A DNA stretch of 64,000 bases from contig JAJVIG010000005.1 in the NCBI GenBank assembly GCA_022072145.1, forward strand, positions 124,001-188,000. The letters run 5' to 3'. Made by a program: the position numbers and the translations under genes. The notes beneath the pieces were generated by a model. That model had not been told where the DNA came from. It searched no databases and saw only the letters and a list, made by a program, of their open reading frames with translations. Numbering within the stretch: the first letter of the stretch is position 1; each line of letters opens with the position of its first letter. The stretch is from Pseudomonadales bacterium (GTDB lineage Bacteria > Pseudomonadota > Gammaproteobacteria > Pseudomonadales > UBA5518). Below, one piece after another: positions 40,170 to 50,324 of this stretch.

Positions 40170-41018
40170 ATGAGTCGAGCGAGCCCGTACATCGTCGTCC
40201 TGGCAACCGGTCTGCTGCTCGGTCTGGCGGGCTGTTCGAGCCGGCCGTACTACTCGGACCTGCCGGAGCCTGTCGCCGTACCGGAACCGGGGGCCTCGCG
40301 CAACACCCCGGCCCAGCAAGGCAACGTCTATACGGTCAAGCGGGGCGACACGCTGCACTCGATAGCGTTCGCGGCCGGTACCGACTGGGTCACGGTAGCG
40401 CGCCTGAACCGCATTGCGGCACCGTACACGATCTACCCCGGACAGCGGCTGCGGCTCAGTGCCTCGGGCGCCCCGGTGACGCTCGGCATGGAACCGGATC
40501 GTCCCGCTGCGTCCGCGTCCGGTGTGGCATCGGCCACCCGCAGCGCACCGGCGGCCACGCCGGCACCGGTGCGGCCGGTGCCGACGGTGGCTGCGCCGGC
40601 GTCGCGGCCGAGTGCACCGCCACCACCACCGGTGGCCTCCGGCAAGCCCGGAGCCTGGCAGTGGCCGAGTGCCGGACGGGTGCTGCAGGGCTACGCGAAC
40701 GGCGCACAACCGCACAAGGGCATCGACATCTCCGGCAACTCCGGCGATCCGGTGGTCGCGGCGCGCAGCGGCACGGTGGTCTACGCGGGCAGCGGGGTGC
40801 GCGGGTACGGCAACCTGCTGATCGTCAAGCACGACGCGCACTGGCTCAGCGCCTATGCGCACAACAGCAGGCTGCTCGTGGGCGAGGGCGACTCGGTGCG
40901 GGCAGGACAGCGGATCGCCGAGATGGGAGACAGCGGCACCGACCGGACCAAGCTGCACTTCGAGGTGCGCAGGCAGGGCAATCCGGTCGATCCGATGCAG
41001 GTGCTGCCCAGGCGATGA
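40170..41018 (+). CDS. nlpD: Murein hydrolase activator NlpD (lipoprotein, LysM + M23 domain)
   Basis: Outer-membrane lipoprotein that activates amidase AmiC for daughter-cell separation. Lipobox LAGC puts the lipidated Cys at residue 22. A LysM domain (about 52-96, VYTVKRGDTLHSIA) is followed by a Pro/Ala linker and a LytM/M23 domain (about 165-275). The first metal motif HKGIDI is kept, but the last reads KLHFEV where active M23 enzymes have HLH, so it is a non-catalytic activator, as expected for NlpD. It lies 38 bases before rpoS; in relatives the main rpoS promoter is inside nlpD. Confidence 0.94.
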   Translation: MSRASPYIVVLATGLLLGLAGCSSRPYYSDLPEPVAVPEPGASRNTPAQQGNVYTVKRGDTLHSIAFAAGTDWVTVARLNRIAAPYTIYPGQRLRLSASGAPVTLGMEPDRPAASASGVASATRSAPAATPAPVRPVPTVAAPASRPSAPPPPPVASGKPGAWQWPSAGRVLQGYANGAQPHKGIDISGNSGDPVVAARSGTVVYAGSGVRGYGNLLIVKHDAHWLSAYAHNSRLLVGEGDSVRAGQRIAEMGDSGTDRTKLHFEVRRQGNPVDPMQVLPRR

Positions 41019-41056
41019 GCGGGCGGCGGGAAAACTCGTAGCAAGGGGACAACGCG

Positions 41057-42055
41057 ATGGCAATGGAAGCAGGCGTGCAGTTCGAGGACGAGGTGCTGAT
41101 CACGGCGGATGCCGAGTTCGGTGCGGACTTCGACGGCGACATCGAGGGCCTCGCGGAAGCCGGGGCCGAGGAGCGCGACGACGAGTTCATCGCCACCCGC
41201 CGCGAGGATTCGGGCGTGCAGCGCACGCTCGACGCCACGCAGATGTATCTCGGCGAGATCGGCTTCTCGCCGCTGCTGAGCGCCGAGGAGGAGCGTCATT
41301 ACGCGCGTCTCGCGCTGCGCGGCGACGCGGCCGGGCGCAAGCGCATGATCGAGAGCAACCTGCGGCTGGTCGTGAAGATCTCGCGGCGCTACCTGAACCG
41401 CGGACTGTCGCTGCTCGACCTGATCGAGGAGGGCAACCTCGGACTGATCCGCGCGGTCGAGAAGTTCGACCCCGAGCGCGGTTTCCGCTTCTCGACCTAC
41501 GCGACGTGGTGGATCCGCCAGACCATCGAGCGCGCGATCATGAACCAGACGCGCACGATCCGGCTGCCGATCCACGTGGTCAAGGAACTGAACGTCTACC
41601 TGCGCGCGGCGCGCGAGCTCACCCAGCGGCTCGACCACGAGCCATCGGCCGAGGAGATTGCCGAGCTGGTCGACAAGCCGGTCGAGGACGTCAAGCGCAT
41701 GCTCGGACTGAACGAGCGCGTCACCTCGGTCGACGTGCCGCTGGGGCCGGATTCGGACCGTTCACTGCTCGATACCATCGCCGACCAGCAGGTTTCGGAC
41801 CCCGCGGAGCTGCTGCAGGACGAGGACATGCGCGAGAGCATCGCCGCGTGGCTGGAGGAACTGAACGACAAGCAGCGCGAGGTGATCGCGCGGCGCTTCG
41901 GGCTGGCGGGCTACGATGCGGCGACGCTGGAGGAAGTGGGGCGTGCGATCGGCCTCACGCGCGAGCGCGTACGCCAGATCCAGGTGGAGGCGCTGCGGCG
42001 CCTGCGCGAGATCCTCGAGCGCCAGGGCCTGACCGGCGACGCCGTGTTCGGGTAG
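41057..42055 (+). CDS. rpoS: RNA polymerase sigma factor RpoS
   Basis: Stationary-phase/general-stress sigma factor, 332 residues. Region 1.2/2 ([61 protein letters not shown]), region 3 and the region 4 helix-turn-helix ([20 protein letters not shown]) are complete. The acidic N-terminus of about 50 residues is typical. The stop codon TAG (42053-42055) is part of the GTAG that opens a palindromic repeat, so the repeat defines the C-terminus (...GDAVFG). Likely targets here include the stress genes and perhaps the glycogen operons. Confidence 0.97.
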   Translation: MAMEAGVQFEDEVLITADAEFGADFDGDIEGLAEAGAEERDDEFIATRREDSGVQRTLDATQMYLGEIGFSPLLSAEEERHYARLALRGDAAGRKRMIESNLRLVVKISRRYLNRGLSLLDLIEEGNLGLIRAVEKFDPERGFRFSTYATWWIRQTIERAIMNQTRTIRLPIHVVKELNVYLRAARELTQRLDHEPSAEEIAELVDKPVEDVKRMLGLNERVTSVDVPLGPDSDRSLLDTIADQQVSDPAELLQDEDMRESIAAWLEELNDKQREVIARRFGLAGYDAATLEEVGRAIGLTRERVRQIQVEALRRLREILERQGLTGDAVFG

Positions 42056-42225
42056 GTCCGGGCCCGGACACCTTTCGCAGGTCCGGGCTGCGCCCGGACG
42101 TGATGTGCCCGGACATGAATCGTTCGGCCACGGGCCGAACCTACGCGGACACCTTTCGTAGGTCCGGGCTGTGCCCGGACGTGATGTGCCCGGACATGAA
42201 TCGTTCGGCCACGGGCCGAACCTAC
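42052..42225 (+). repeat. Composite palindromic repeat (site B): truncated unit plus two 81-bp-spaced units
   Basis: A short unit (GTAGGTCCGGGCCCGGAC, 42052-42069) is followed by two nearly identical 68-bp units, 42077-42144 and 42158-42225, repeated at 81-bp intervals. Each has hairpin 1 (GTCCGGGC/GCCCGGAC), an extra GTGATGTGCCCGGAC half, and hairpin 2 (GTTCGGCC/GGCCGAAC) ending CCTAC. The first GTAG supplies the rpoS stop codon. The array fills the convergent gap between rpoS and fdxA and could serve as a bidirectional terminator. Confidence 0.88.
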
Positions 42226-42244
42226 GGGACGGGTGGCGGGGTTC

Positions 42245-42568
42245 TCAGCGCACCAGGTGTTGCAGCTTGTTCGGCACGCCGTTCCACCGTTCGGCGTCGG
42301 GCATCTGGTCCTTCTTCTCGGTGATGTTCGGCCACACCTGCGCGAGCTCGGCGTTGATCTCGAGATATGCCTGCTGGTCTTCCGGCAGTTCGTCCTCGGA
42401 GAAGATCGCGTCCACCGGGCATTCGGGTTCGCACAGCGCGCAGTCGATGCACTCGTCGGGATGGATGACGAGGAAGTTCGGGCCTTCGTAGAAACAGTCC
42501 ACCGGGCACACCTCGACGCAGTCGGTGTGCTTGCAGTTGATGCAGTTGTCTCCAACGACGAAAGTCAT
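42245..42568 (-). CDS. fdxA: 7Fe-4S ferredoxin FdxA
   Basis: Low-potential ferredoxin with one [3Fe-4S] and one [4Fe-4S] cluster, 107 residues, the Azotobacter FdI type. [17 protein letters not shown] and [12 protein letters not shown] hold the cluster cysteines. A 45-residue acidic C-terminal extension ([13 protein letters not shown]...) follows as in the family. The ATG at 42566-42568 gives the canonical TFVVGDNC start. It lies 98 bases downstream of mutS on the same strand; fdxA next to rpoS is conserved in pseudomonads and relatives. Confidence 0.95.
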   Translation of the reverse strand: MTFVVGDNCINCKHTDCVEVCPVDCFYEGPNFLVIHPDECIDCALCEPECPVDAIFSEDELPEDQQAYLEINAELAQVWPNITEKKDQMPDAERWNGVPNKLQHLVR

Positions 42569-42666
42569 GGCGCGCGGGCCTCTTGCTGCAGGTTGCGGGT
42601 GAATCGGAAGCGAGCGAAGTCTACCACGTCGTGCCGTGCGTGTCAGACGCGCGGCAGGATGAAAAT

Positions 42667-45255
42667 TCAGCCATTTCCGCGCGCTTCCTGCACGAGTTCG
42701 TAGAGCAGCGCGTGCGCCTCGCGCGGTGTGAGCGCGTCGGGGTCGGTGGCGCGCAACCGCGCCGCCAGCGCCTCGGGCCGCGGGTCCGGGTCGAACAGCA
42801 ACTGGCCCTGCGCGGGCGCCGCACTGGCACTGCCGCCCGGGTGCGGGGTCTCGAGTTCCTGCAGCTTGCGCCGTGCCTCCGCGATCACCGGCTGCGGCAC
42901 GCCGGCCAGCGCCGCGACCTGCAGCCCGTAGGAGCGGCTCGCCGGACCCGGGCGCACTGCATGCAGGAACACGATGCGGTCGGCGTACTCGGTGGCGTCG
43001 AGGTGCACGTTCGCCACACCCTCGATTTCCTCCGGCAGCGCGGTCAGTTCGAAGTAGTGCGTCGCGAACAGCGTGAACGCGCGTTGCCGGCGCGCCAGCC
43101 GCGCCGCGGCCGCCCACGCCAGCGAGAGACCGTCGAAGGTGCCGGTACCGCGCCCGATCTCGTCCATCAGCACCAGACTGCGTTCGGTGGCGTTGTGCAG
43201 GATCGTCGCGGTCTCGGTCATCTCGACCATGAACGTGGAGCGTCCGCCGGCGAGGTCGTCGGAGGAGCCGATGCGCGTGAAGATGCGGTCGACCAGCGGG
43301 ATCTCGGCCGCGCTCGCGGGCACGAAGCTGCCGATGTGCGCGAGCAGCGTGATCAGCGCCGCCTGCCGCATGTAGGTCGATTTGCCGCCCATGTTCGGGC
43401 CGGTGATGATCAGCATGCGGGTGCGCTCGTCGAGCGCGAGGTCGTTGGGGATGAACGGCCCGTCGAGCACGCGTTCGACGACCGGATGACGGCCACCGGC
43501 GATGTGCAGGCGCTGTTCGTCGCTGAAGCGCGGCCGGCAGTAGTCGAGCGTGGCGGCACGCTCGGCGAGCGTGGCCAGCACGTCGAGCTCGGCGAGTGCC
43601 GCGGCAGAGCGCTGCAGCGCGGCGAGGTCCTCGAGCAGCCGGTCCAGCAGACGTTCGTAGAGCCATTTCTCGCGAGCCAGCGCACGCGCGCGGGCGCTCA
43701 GTGCCTTGTCCTCGAAGGTCTTGAGTTCCGGCGTGATGTAGCGCTCGGCGTTCTTCAGCGTCTGGCGTCGGATGTAGTCCGCCGGCGCCTGCGCGGCCTG
43801 CGCGCGCCCGAGTTCGATGTAGTAGCCGTGCACGCGGTTGTAGCCCACGTGCAGGTTCGCGAGCCCGGTGCGTTCGCGCTCGCGCGCCTCGAGGTCGAGC
43901 AGGAAATCGTGCGCGCCGGAATCCAGCTGGCGCAGCTCGTCGAGTTCCGCGTCGTAACCGTCGGCGATCACGCCGCCGTCGCGCACCACCACCGGTGGAT
44001 TCTCCACCAGCGCGCGCGCGAGTTCCGCCGCGACCTGCGGGAACTCGCCTGCCGCTTCCAGCAACCGCCGGGTCAGCGGTGCCTCGAGCCCCGCGCAGGC
44101 CGCGTGCAGCGCGGGCAGGCTGGCGAGCGCGGTGCCCAGCCGGCTGAGGTCGCGCGGTCGCGCCGAGCGCAGTGCCACCCGCGCGAGGATGCGCTCGATG
44201 TCGCCGATCGCGCCCAGCGCCTCGCGCGGTGCGTGGTGACGCGCGTCGTCGACCAGTTCGGCGATCGCCGTCTGGCGCGCCTCGAGCTCCTCGCGCCGGC
44301 GCAGCGGCCGGCGCAGCCAGCGGCGCAACCAGCGCGCGCCCATGGCGGTGCGCGTGGTGTCGAGCACCCACGCGAGCGTGTGCTCGTCGCCGCCGCTGAA
44401 GTTGCTGTCGATCTCGAGGTTGCGCAGCGACGCCGCGTCGAGCACCACGGCGTCCTCGCGCGCATCGGGCAGCAGCGCGCGCACGTGCGGCAGCTCGCTG
44501 CGCTGCGTCTCGCGCGCGTAGCGCAGCAGGCAACCGGCCGCGGCGAGTCCGGCGTCGAGCTGCGCGCAGCCGAAACCTTCCAGATCCCGGGTGCCGAACT
44601 GCGCGTTCAGCAGCTCGGTGGCGCTGCGCAGCTCGAACTCCCACGGCGCGCGCGTGCGCAACCCCGGCTGCCCGGCGAGCGGGGCGCGGCGCGCGCCGTG
44701 CTCGGCGACGAGCAGTTCCGCGGCCTGCAACCGCCTGAGCTCGGCCGCCAGCGCGTCCTCGCCCTCGACCTCGAGCACGTGGAAGCGCCCGCTCGCGAGG
44801 TCGAGCGACGCGATGCCGAAGCGCGTGCCGCTCTCCGCGACCGCGACCAGCAGGTTGTCGCGCGCCGCATCGAGCAGCAGCTCGTCGGTGAGCGTGCCGG
44901 GCGTGACGATGCGCGTGACCTCGCGTTCGACCGGACCCTTGCTGGTCGCCGGATCCCCGATCTGCTCGCAGATCGCCACCGAGACGCCGGCGCGCACCAG
45001 CCGCGCCAGGTAGCCCTCGACCGCATGGTGCGGCACACCGGCCATCGGTATCGGTTGTCCGGCCGACATGCCGCGCGAGGTCAGCGTGATGTCGAGCAGC
45101 GCGGCGGCGCGCTTCGCGTCGTCGTGGAACAGCTCGTAGAAATCCCCCATGCGGTAGAACAGCAGTTCGTCGGGGTGCTGTGCCTTGATGCGCAAATATT
45201 GCTGCATCATCGGGGTATGGGCGTCGTTGGAACTCACGGATTCGTCTCGGAACAC
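42667..45255 (-). CDS. mutS: DNA mismatch repair ATPase MutS
   Basis: Recognises mismatches and starts MutL-dependent repair; 862 residues. The N-terminal mismatch-binding domain has [11 protein letters not shown] (Phe-x-Glu mismatch wedge). The C-terminal ABC-type ATPase shows GPNMGGKST (K625), [12 protein letters not shown] and [11 protein letters not shown]. The tail (after residue 800) contains the tetramer/DNA-clamp extension. The first codon is uncertain: GTG at 45255 (used) or GTG at 45237 ([14 protein letters not shown]). In relatives mutS stands beside cinA-recA; here other genes intervene. Confidence 0.96.
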   Translation of the reverse strand: MFRDESVSSNDAHTPMMQQYLRIKAQHPDELLFYRMGDFYELFHDDAKRAAALLDITLTSRGMSAGQPIPMAGVPHHAVEGYLARLVRAGVSVAICEQIGDPATSKGPVEREVTRIVTPGTLTDELLLDAARDNLLVAVAESGTRFGIASLDLASGRFHVLEVEGEDALAAELRRLQAAELLVAEHGARRAPLAGQPGLRTRAPWEFELRSATELLNAQFGTRDLEGFGCAQLDAGLAAAGCLLRYARETQRSELPHVRALLPDAREDAVVLDAASLRNLEIDSNFSGGDEHTLAWVLDTTRTAMGARWLRRWLRRPLRRREELEARQTAIAELVDDARHHAPREALGAIGDIERILARVALRSARPRDLSRLGTALASLPALHAACAGLEAPLTRRLLEAAGEFPQVAAELARALVENPPVVVRDGGVIADGYDAELDELRQLDSGAHDFLLDLEARERERTGLANLHVGYNRVHGYYIELGRAQAAQAPADYIRRQTLKNAERYITPELKTFEDKALSARARALAREKWLYERLLDRLLEDLAALQRSAAALAELDVLATLAERAATLDYCRPRFSDEQRLHIAGGRHPVVERVLDGPFIPNDLALDERTRMLIITGPNMGGKSTYMRQAALITLLAHIGSFVPASAAEIPLVDRIFTRIGSSDDLAGGRSTFMVEMTETATILHNATERSLVLMDEIGRGTGTFDGLSLAWAAAARLARRQRAFTLFATHYFELTALPEEIEGVANVHLDATEYADRIVFLHAVRPGPASRSYGLQVAALAGVPQPVIAEARRKLQELETPHPGGSASAAPAQGQLLFDPDPRPEALAARLRATDPDALTPREAHALLYELVQEARGNG

Positions 45256-45411
45256 CTGCTGACCATGGGGCGTACCACCGTGTCCCGCAGGGCGGGCGTG
45301 GCAGCCGCGTTATCCGTGGGGTGCGGATGGTTCGCCCCGTCACGGCAGCGGCGAAGTCTACCAGTGTGCGGGGTTCTGGCGAGCGACGGTAGCGATCGCT
45401 CAGCGCGTACG

Positions 45412-45750
45412 TCAGCCCTGCACCAGCTGGTCGGTCTTCGCCGCCAGGATGAAATCGTTGCGGTGCAGGCCGCGGATCTTGTGCGTCCACCAGGCCACGG
45501 TGACCTTGCCCCACTCGGTGAGCAGCGCCGGGTGGTGGCCGGTTTCCTCGGCCAGCGCGCCGACGCGGTTGGTGAACGCCAGCGCATCGACGAAATTGCG
45601 GAAGCGGAACTCGCGGCGCAACTGCAGCACGCCGTCGATCACCTCCGGCTGCCAGTCGGGGATCTGCGCGATCAGTTCGGCGAGTTCCGCGTCGGTGACG
45701 CGTGGCGCATCGGCCCGGCAGGCTTCGCAGCGTTCTTCGGCAAGGGGCAT
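45412..45750 (-). CDS. phhB: Pterin-4a-carbinolamine dehydratase
   Basis: Recycles the pterin cofactor of phenylalanine hydroxylase by dehydrating 4a-hydroxytetrahydropterin; 112 residues. The signature [20 protein letters not shown] with the catalytic HHP, followed by the [14 protein letters not shown] end, is complete. The N-terminal part has a Cys pair (CEAC) not usual in the family. No phhA lies nearby, so it may instead act in a general pterin housekeeping role. Start ATG at 45748-45750, 30 bases after the upstream autotransporter gene. Confidence 0.92.
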   Translation of the reverse strand: MPLAEERCEACRADAPRVTDAELAELIAQIPDWQPEVIDGVLQLRREFRFRNFVDALAFTNRVGALAEETGHHPALLTEWGKVTVAWWTHKIRGLHRNDFILAAKTDQLVQG

Positions 45751-45780
45751 GGCGGGTATTCCTCGACTCGATGTGATCGA

Positions 45781-47814
45781 TCAGAAGCGATACGCGGCCG
45801 ACACGTTCAGGTACTGCGCCTGCGCGTCGTGGTCGGCGAAGCGGTAGGAGAGCCCGAGGCGCACCCCGTTCGACCAGCCCGCATCGACCCCGGCGCGCAC
45901 GCGCCAGCCGTCCTGCTCGACCCGGTAGCCTGGCGTCGTGAACCAGGCCACGCCGGCGGCACTCTTCAGCACGGCGCGCACCGCGTCCGGGTCATCGTCG
46001 AACTCGTGTTCGTACGCGGCGTCGCCGTAGAACTCGAGTTCGGCTCCGCCCAGCCGGCAGGGGTAGCTCGCGAACACGCCGGCGCTGCCTACGCTCGAGT
46101 CGCGGTCGAGATCGTCGAACTGCATCGCGGTGGAACTCGCACCGCGCTCGGCGTAGCCATCGACTTCGATCGCGAGGTGATCGGCCTGCAGGAACGGCCC
46201 GAAGCGCCAGCCTGCGTTCGCGCCCATCATGTCCACCCCCAGCGTTGCCGACAGGCCGCTGACATCGGCGCTGGTGTCGCCGGATTCGCGGCGCTGCTGC
46301 ACGCTGCCGAGCGTGAACACGCGTTGGATGTCGTCGAGGTCCGATCGGCCCACCGTGAGCACCAGGTCGGCGAACCAGCCGTCGTGGCGATAGCCGGCGA
46401 ACACCGAGCCGAGCAGGCCGTCGGTGTCGAAGGCGCTGCCGCTGCCGTCGAGGTCGGTGTCGCCCTGGCGTGAACCCAGCGCCATTCCCGCGAACCAGCG
46501 CTCGGCGATGCCGACGCTGCCGCCCAGCGTGAGGTCGGCGCTGTCGGAACTCGCTTCGGGGCTGGCGCGGGTTTCGTCGAGGTCGCTGCGCTGGGCCTGC
46601 GCGGCGACGAACACCTGCGCTTCGCCGAACGTCGTGGCGAAGCGGTTCTGCGCCAGGAAGTCGTCGACCGTCGCGCGGTGGCCGCGGGCATCGGCGAGCA
46701 CGGCCTCGGGCAGCAGCGACACCATGCCCGGCGCGCGCAGCACCGAGGCGGTGTAGTCGGCGAGGATCCGTGCGGTCGGCTGCGTGGGGTGCAGACCGTC
46801 GTTGGTGACGAAGTCGTCGGGATTGCCGCCGCTCGACTTGCCGAGTCCCGGTGCTTCGGTGCAGTCGACGCCGGTGACCGACCACTCGCTCGCCGAGTAG
46901 CAGTAGCGGCTCTGGTCGATGCCGGCGCGGAAGCCGAACGTGACCGGCGCGGCCAGCAGTTCCTGGAACAGCGTGGCCCAGTCGACGATCACGATGTTGC
47001 CGCCGGTGCCCGGCAGACCCGCCGCCATCACGGCGTTGTAGGTCGCGGCGCCGGCGTTGCGCGCCTCCGCCTTTGCGCTGCGGCTGCCGTCGGATTCGAG
47101 GTTGGTGCTCTCGGGCAGCAGGCCGAGCGGCGGGAAGGTGGGCACGACGATCGTCTGCGCGCCGGCGCCGACCAGACTGCGGATGAGTTGCAGCGAATCC
47201 TGCGCGCCGCGCGTGGCAGCCGCCGCCGGGTCCGCCGGGTCGGAATCGCGCACGTCGTTGCCGGCCGGATTGACCACGAACAGCGTGCGCGGCCCGATCG
47301 TTAGCGTGCCGGCCTGCAGGCGTTGCAGGAAGCCGGGGCTGGTCGCGCTCAGGTCGGCGGGAACCAGCGCGTCCGTGGGGTGCACCACGGTCGAGGTGCC
47401 GGTGACCGCCTCGAGCAGCTCGCGCGCGCGTCCTCCGGCGTAGGAGAAATTGAGGTTGCCGGTGGCCGGGATGTCGGTGCGCGCGCCCGGGTAGAGCAGC
47501 GGCGTCGACGGCACCAGTCCGCCGACGCCGAGGTCGGCGGCCAGCATCTCGATCCACGCGCGCCCGCGCTCCCCGCTCGCCGCGTCGATGTTGGTCAGCC
47601 GAAAGCCGGTGCTGCCGTCGAGCGCCGCGCCTGGCGGCGCCACCAGTCCGGGAAAGGCGACCGAGACGAAATCGACGTCGGGGAACTGCCCCACATCCTC
47701 GAAGCTCGCGCCGAAGGCGATCATCTGGTCGTACGGCGTGCCTGCCTGCGCCTGCAGCGCCACGGCGCCAAGTGCCCCGATCACGGTGGCCAGAACGCGT
47801 TTCTTGATGTTCAT
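45781..47814 (-). CDS. GDSL-type autotransporter esterase
   Basis: Surface-anchored lipase/esterase of 677 residues related to EstA/EstP-type autotransporters. Signal peptide about 1-24 ([20 protein letters not shown]...). The passenger (about 25-390) has a block-I variant [10 protein letters not shown] where GDSL enzymes have FGDSxxDxG, VNPAGNDV as block III, and [11 protein letters not shown] as block V with the Asp/His pair. The block-I Asp is Ala, but the following Ser nucleophile is kept. The C-terminal autotransporter beta-barrel (about 400-677) ends with ...[10 protein letters not shown], an aromatic terminal residue as expected for BAM. It diverges from a small membrane protein gene with a 186-base gap. 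Confidence 0.86.
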   Translation of the reverse strand: MNIKKRVLATVIGALGAVALQAQAGTPYDQMIAFGASFEDVGQFPDVDFVSVAFPGLVAPPGAALDGSTGFRLTNIDAASGERGRAWIEMLAADLGVGGLVPSTPLLYPGARTDIPATGNLNFSYAGGRARELLEAVTGTSTVVHPTDALVPADLSATSPGFLQRLQAGTLTIGPRTLFVVNPAGNDVRDSDPADPAAAATRGAQDSLQLIRSLVGAGAQTIVVPTFPPLGLLPESTNLESDGSRSAKAEARNAGAATYNAVMAAGLPGTGGNIVIVDWATLFQELLAAPVTFGFRAGIDQSRYCYSASEWSVTGVDCTEAPGLGKSSGGNPDDFVTNDGLHPTQPTARILADYTASVLRAPGMVSLLPEAVLADARGHRATVDDFLAQNRFATTFGEAQVFVAAQAQRSDLDETRASPEASSDSADLTLGGSVGIAERWFAGMALGSRQGDTDLDGSGSAFDTDGLLGSVFAGYRHDGWFADLVLTVGRSDLDDIQRVFTLGSVQQRRESGDTSADVSGLSATLGVDMMGANAGWRFGPFLQADHLAIEVDGYAERGASSTAMQFDDLDRDSSVGSAGVFASYPCRLGGAELEFYGDAAYEHEFDDDPDAVRAVLKSAAGVAWFTTPGYRVEQDGWRVRAGVDAGWSNGVRLGLSYRFADHDAQAQYLNVSAAYRF

Positions 47815-48000
47815 CGGCTGGGTCTCCTGCTGGTGATGTCGGGCCACGCCGCCCCCGCCCGCGGTGCGACACCGGCCCCTGAAGGGTGCCGGGCGGCGAC
47901 GGCCATCACTTGCTGTCCGCAGCAGCACGGTCGCGGTATGCTCCGCCCGACCGCGTGTCTGCGCGCGGCGCTTCGCCACCCATACAAAAAGGAAAATACC

Positions 48001-48552
48001 ATGAATCAGGCTTCGAGCACGCAGGGCACCGGCGATCAGCCAGCGGCACCGATGACGCCGCTGAAGGGCCTGCTGGTCCTGCTCGCGATCATCGTCGTGG
48101 TCGGTGCGTTCATCGCGCTTAATTCGGCGCTGGGCGTCCACGACTTCTGGGCCGGCTTCCTGTTCCTGCTCTACTGGGCCGGCATCGAGCATGCCGCGCT
48201 CGAGAAGGTGCCCGCCTGCGTGGTCGGGTCGGTGGTGGGTCTGACGATGGCGTGGCTGCTGCAGAGCCTGCCCGTGTGGTTCGGTGACGCCGGCGGACTG
48301 ATCTTCATGGGACTGATCCTGGCGCTCGTGTACTGCCAGGTCATGGGGTGGCTGACGCTGGCGGTGAACTTCGCGACCATGCTGCTGCTCACCGCAGGCA
48401 CCATCCCGGCGGTGCAGAAGGGGGTCGACTTCGGGGACGCCTTCGTCGGGCTCGGGCTGGCGTTCGTGTACTTCATCGGACTGGTGTGGATCGGCACGCG
48501 GGTGATGGCGAAACGCCAGCCGGCTGCGGCGGGGCAGACGGGCAAGGCCTGA
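48001..48552 (+). CDS. Hypothetical inner-membrane protein
   Basis: I do not recognise the family with certainty; it resembles DUF1097-like small membrane proteins only in general pattern. The 183 residues carry a polar 20-residue N-terminus and about five hydrophobic segments (near 25-43, 50-70, 74-94, 100-135 in two parts, 148-166), with Lys/Arg at the C-terminus (inside). No catalytic motif is visible. AAGGAAAA is a good ribosome site 6 bases before the ATG. It lies between the autotransporter and recA with 252 bases to the latter, and appears to be a single gene. Confidence 0.8.
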   Translation: MNQASSTQGTGDQPAAPMTPLKGLLVLLAIIVVVGAFIALNSALGVHDFWAGFLFLLYWAGIEHAALEKVPACVVGSVVGLTMAWLLQSLPVWFGDAGGLIFMGLILALVYCQVMGWLTLAVNFATMLLLTAGTIPAVQKGVDFGDAFVGLGLAFVYFIGLVWIGTRVMAKRQPAAAGQTGKA

Positions 48553-48722
48553 GGTTGGTGCCCGGCGGCCGTTTGCCGGCTGCCCGGGATCGAGACGCTG
48601 GACTGACCCATCCGGGCCGCCGCCGCGCACCGTGCGCGCGGCCGGCGGCGCGGGTATAGTGCGCCCACCACCCGATCGCGACGCCCCGGCATGGATGCAC
48701 GACGGCGGGCGGTTGCCGGATA

Positions 48723-48738
48723 CTGGATATTCCGCCAG
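48723..48738 (+). promoter_or_regulatory. LexA (SOS) box 1 upstream of recA
   Basis: CTG-N10-CAG match (CTGGATATTCCGCCAG) of the gammaproteobacterial LexA operator, with TA before it as in the TACTG consensus. Less AT-rich in the middle than box 2, so probably the weaker site. It lies 67 bases before the recA start. Confidence 0.8.
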
Positions 48739-48742
48739 TTAT

Positions 48743-48758
48743 CTGTTTGAATATACAG
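48743..48758 (+). promoter_or_regulatory. LexA (SOS) box 2 upstream of recA
   Basis: CTGTTTGAATATACAG, a strong match to CTGTATATATATACAG. It begins exactly 20 bases after box 1, two helical turns, so two LexA dimers could bind the same DNA face. It ends 46 bases before the recA ATG. Confidence 0.88.
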
Positions 48759-48804
48759 CACCCGGTAGTTCCTCATTCACAGCACACCCGAGGGGTCGAC
48801 GACA

Positions 48805-49833
<1,029 letters not shown>

Positions 49834-49853
49834 GCGCGCCCGGGCGGGCCGCC

Positions 49854-50321
49854 ATGGCAGCGTTGCGTCGCGCACCGGTACCCACCGGCGACCCGATCGT
49901 CGTGCGGGGCGCGGCACTCGACCTGCTCGCGCGGCGCGAACACGCGGCGCGCGAGCTCGATGCCAAACTCGTTGCACGCTTCGGTCGCGACGCACCCATC
50001 GACGAGGTGTTGCAACGCTTGCGCGACGAAGGGCTGCAGAGCGATCAGCGTTTCGCGGAAGCCTTCGTGCGCGCGCAGCGCCAGCGTGGACGCGGACCGC
50101 TCAGAATCCTGCACGAACTCGCCGGGCGTGGGATCGAGCGCGAACTCGCGGCGGCCTGCGTGGACGCCTCGGCGCCCGAATGGGCCGAGGCGGCACGTGC
50201 GTGGAAGTGCCGCCGGTACGGGGAGGCGCGGGTCGGCAGTGCGGCCGAGCGCAGTCGCATCGCACGCCAGTTGCAGCAACGCGGTTTCGGCACCGCACAG
50301 ATCCGCTTCGCGCTCGAGTGA
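49854..50321 (+). CDS. recX: Regulatory protein RecX
   Basis: RecA modulator that caps RecA filaments; 155 residues of three-helix repeats. RGAALDLLARREHAARELDAKL matches the first RecX repeat, followed by RLRDEGLQSDQRFAEAFV and the last block IARQLQQRGFGTAQIRFAL. I started it at ATG 49854, 20 bases after recA, since nothing before it resembles the family. It should be read from the SOS-controlled recA transcript. The next gene starts four bases after its stop. Confidence 0.92.
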   Translation: MAALRRAPVPTGDPIVVRGAALDLLARREHAARELDAKLVARFGRDAPIDEVLQRLRDEGLQSDQRFAEAFVRAQRQRGRGPLRILHELAGRGIERELAAACVDASAPEWAEAARAWKCRRYGEARVGSAAERSRIARQLQQRGFGTAQIRFALE

Positions 50322-50324
50322 CGC

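Noticed and set aside
42052-42225. CRISPR-like spacing of repeats
   Set aside because: Only two full copies with an 81-bp period, strongly palindromic double hairpins, near-identical intervening bases and no cas genes.
42056-42244. Possible RsmZ-like small RNA between rpoS and fdxA
   Set aside because: The position fits pseudomonad rsmZ, but the gap is filled by the composite palindromes; GGA triplets lie in stems and not in loops, so there is no RsmA/CsrA-binding pattern.
42583-46473. Open frame of almost 1300 codons on the plus strand
   Set aside because: It runs antisense through mutS, phhB and the autotransporter, has Arg/Ala/Gln/Val-rich composition from G+C-rich third positions and no recognisable motif. 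Such mirror frames are frequent in this DNA.
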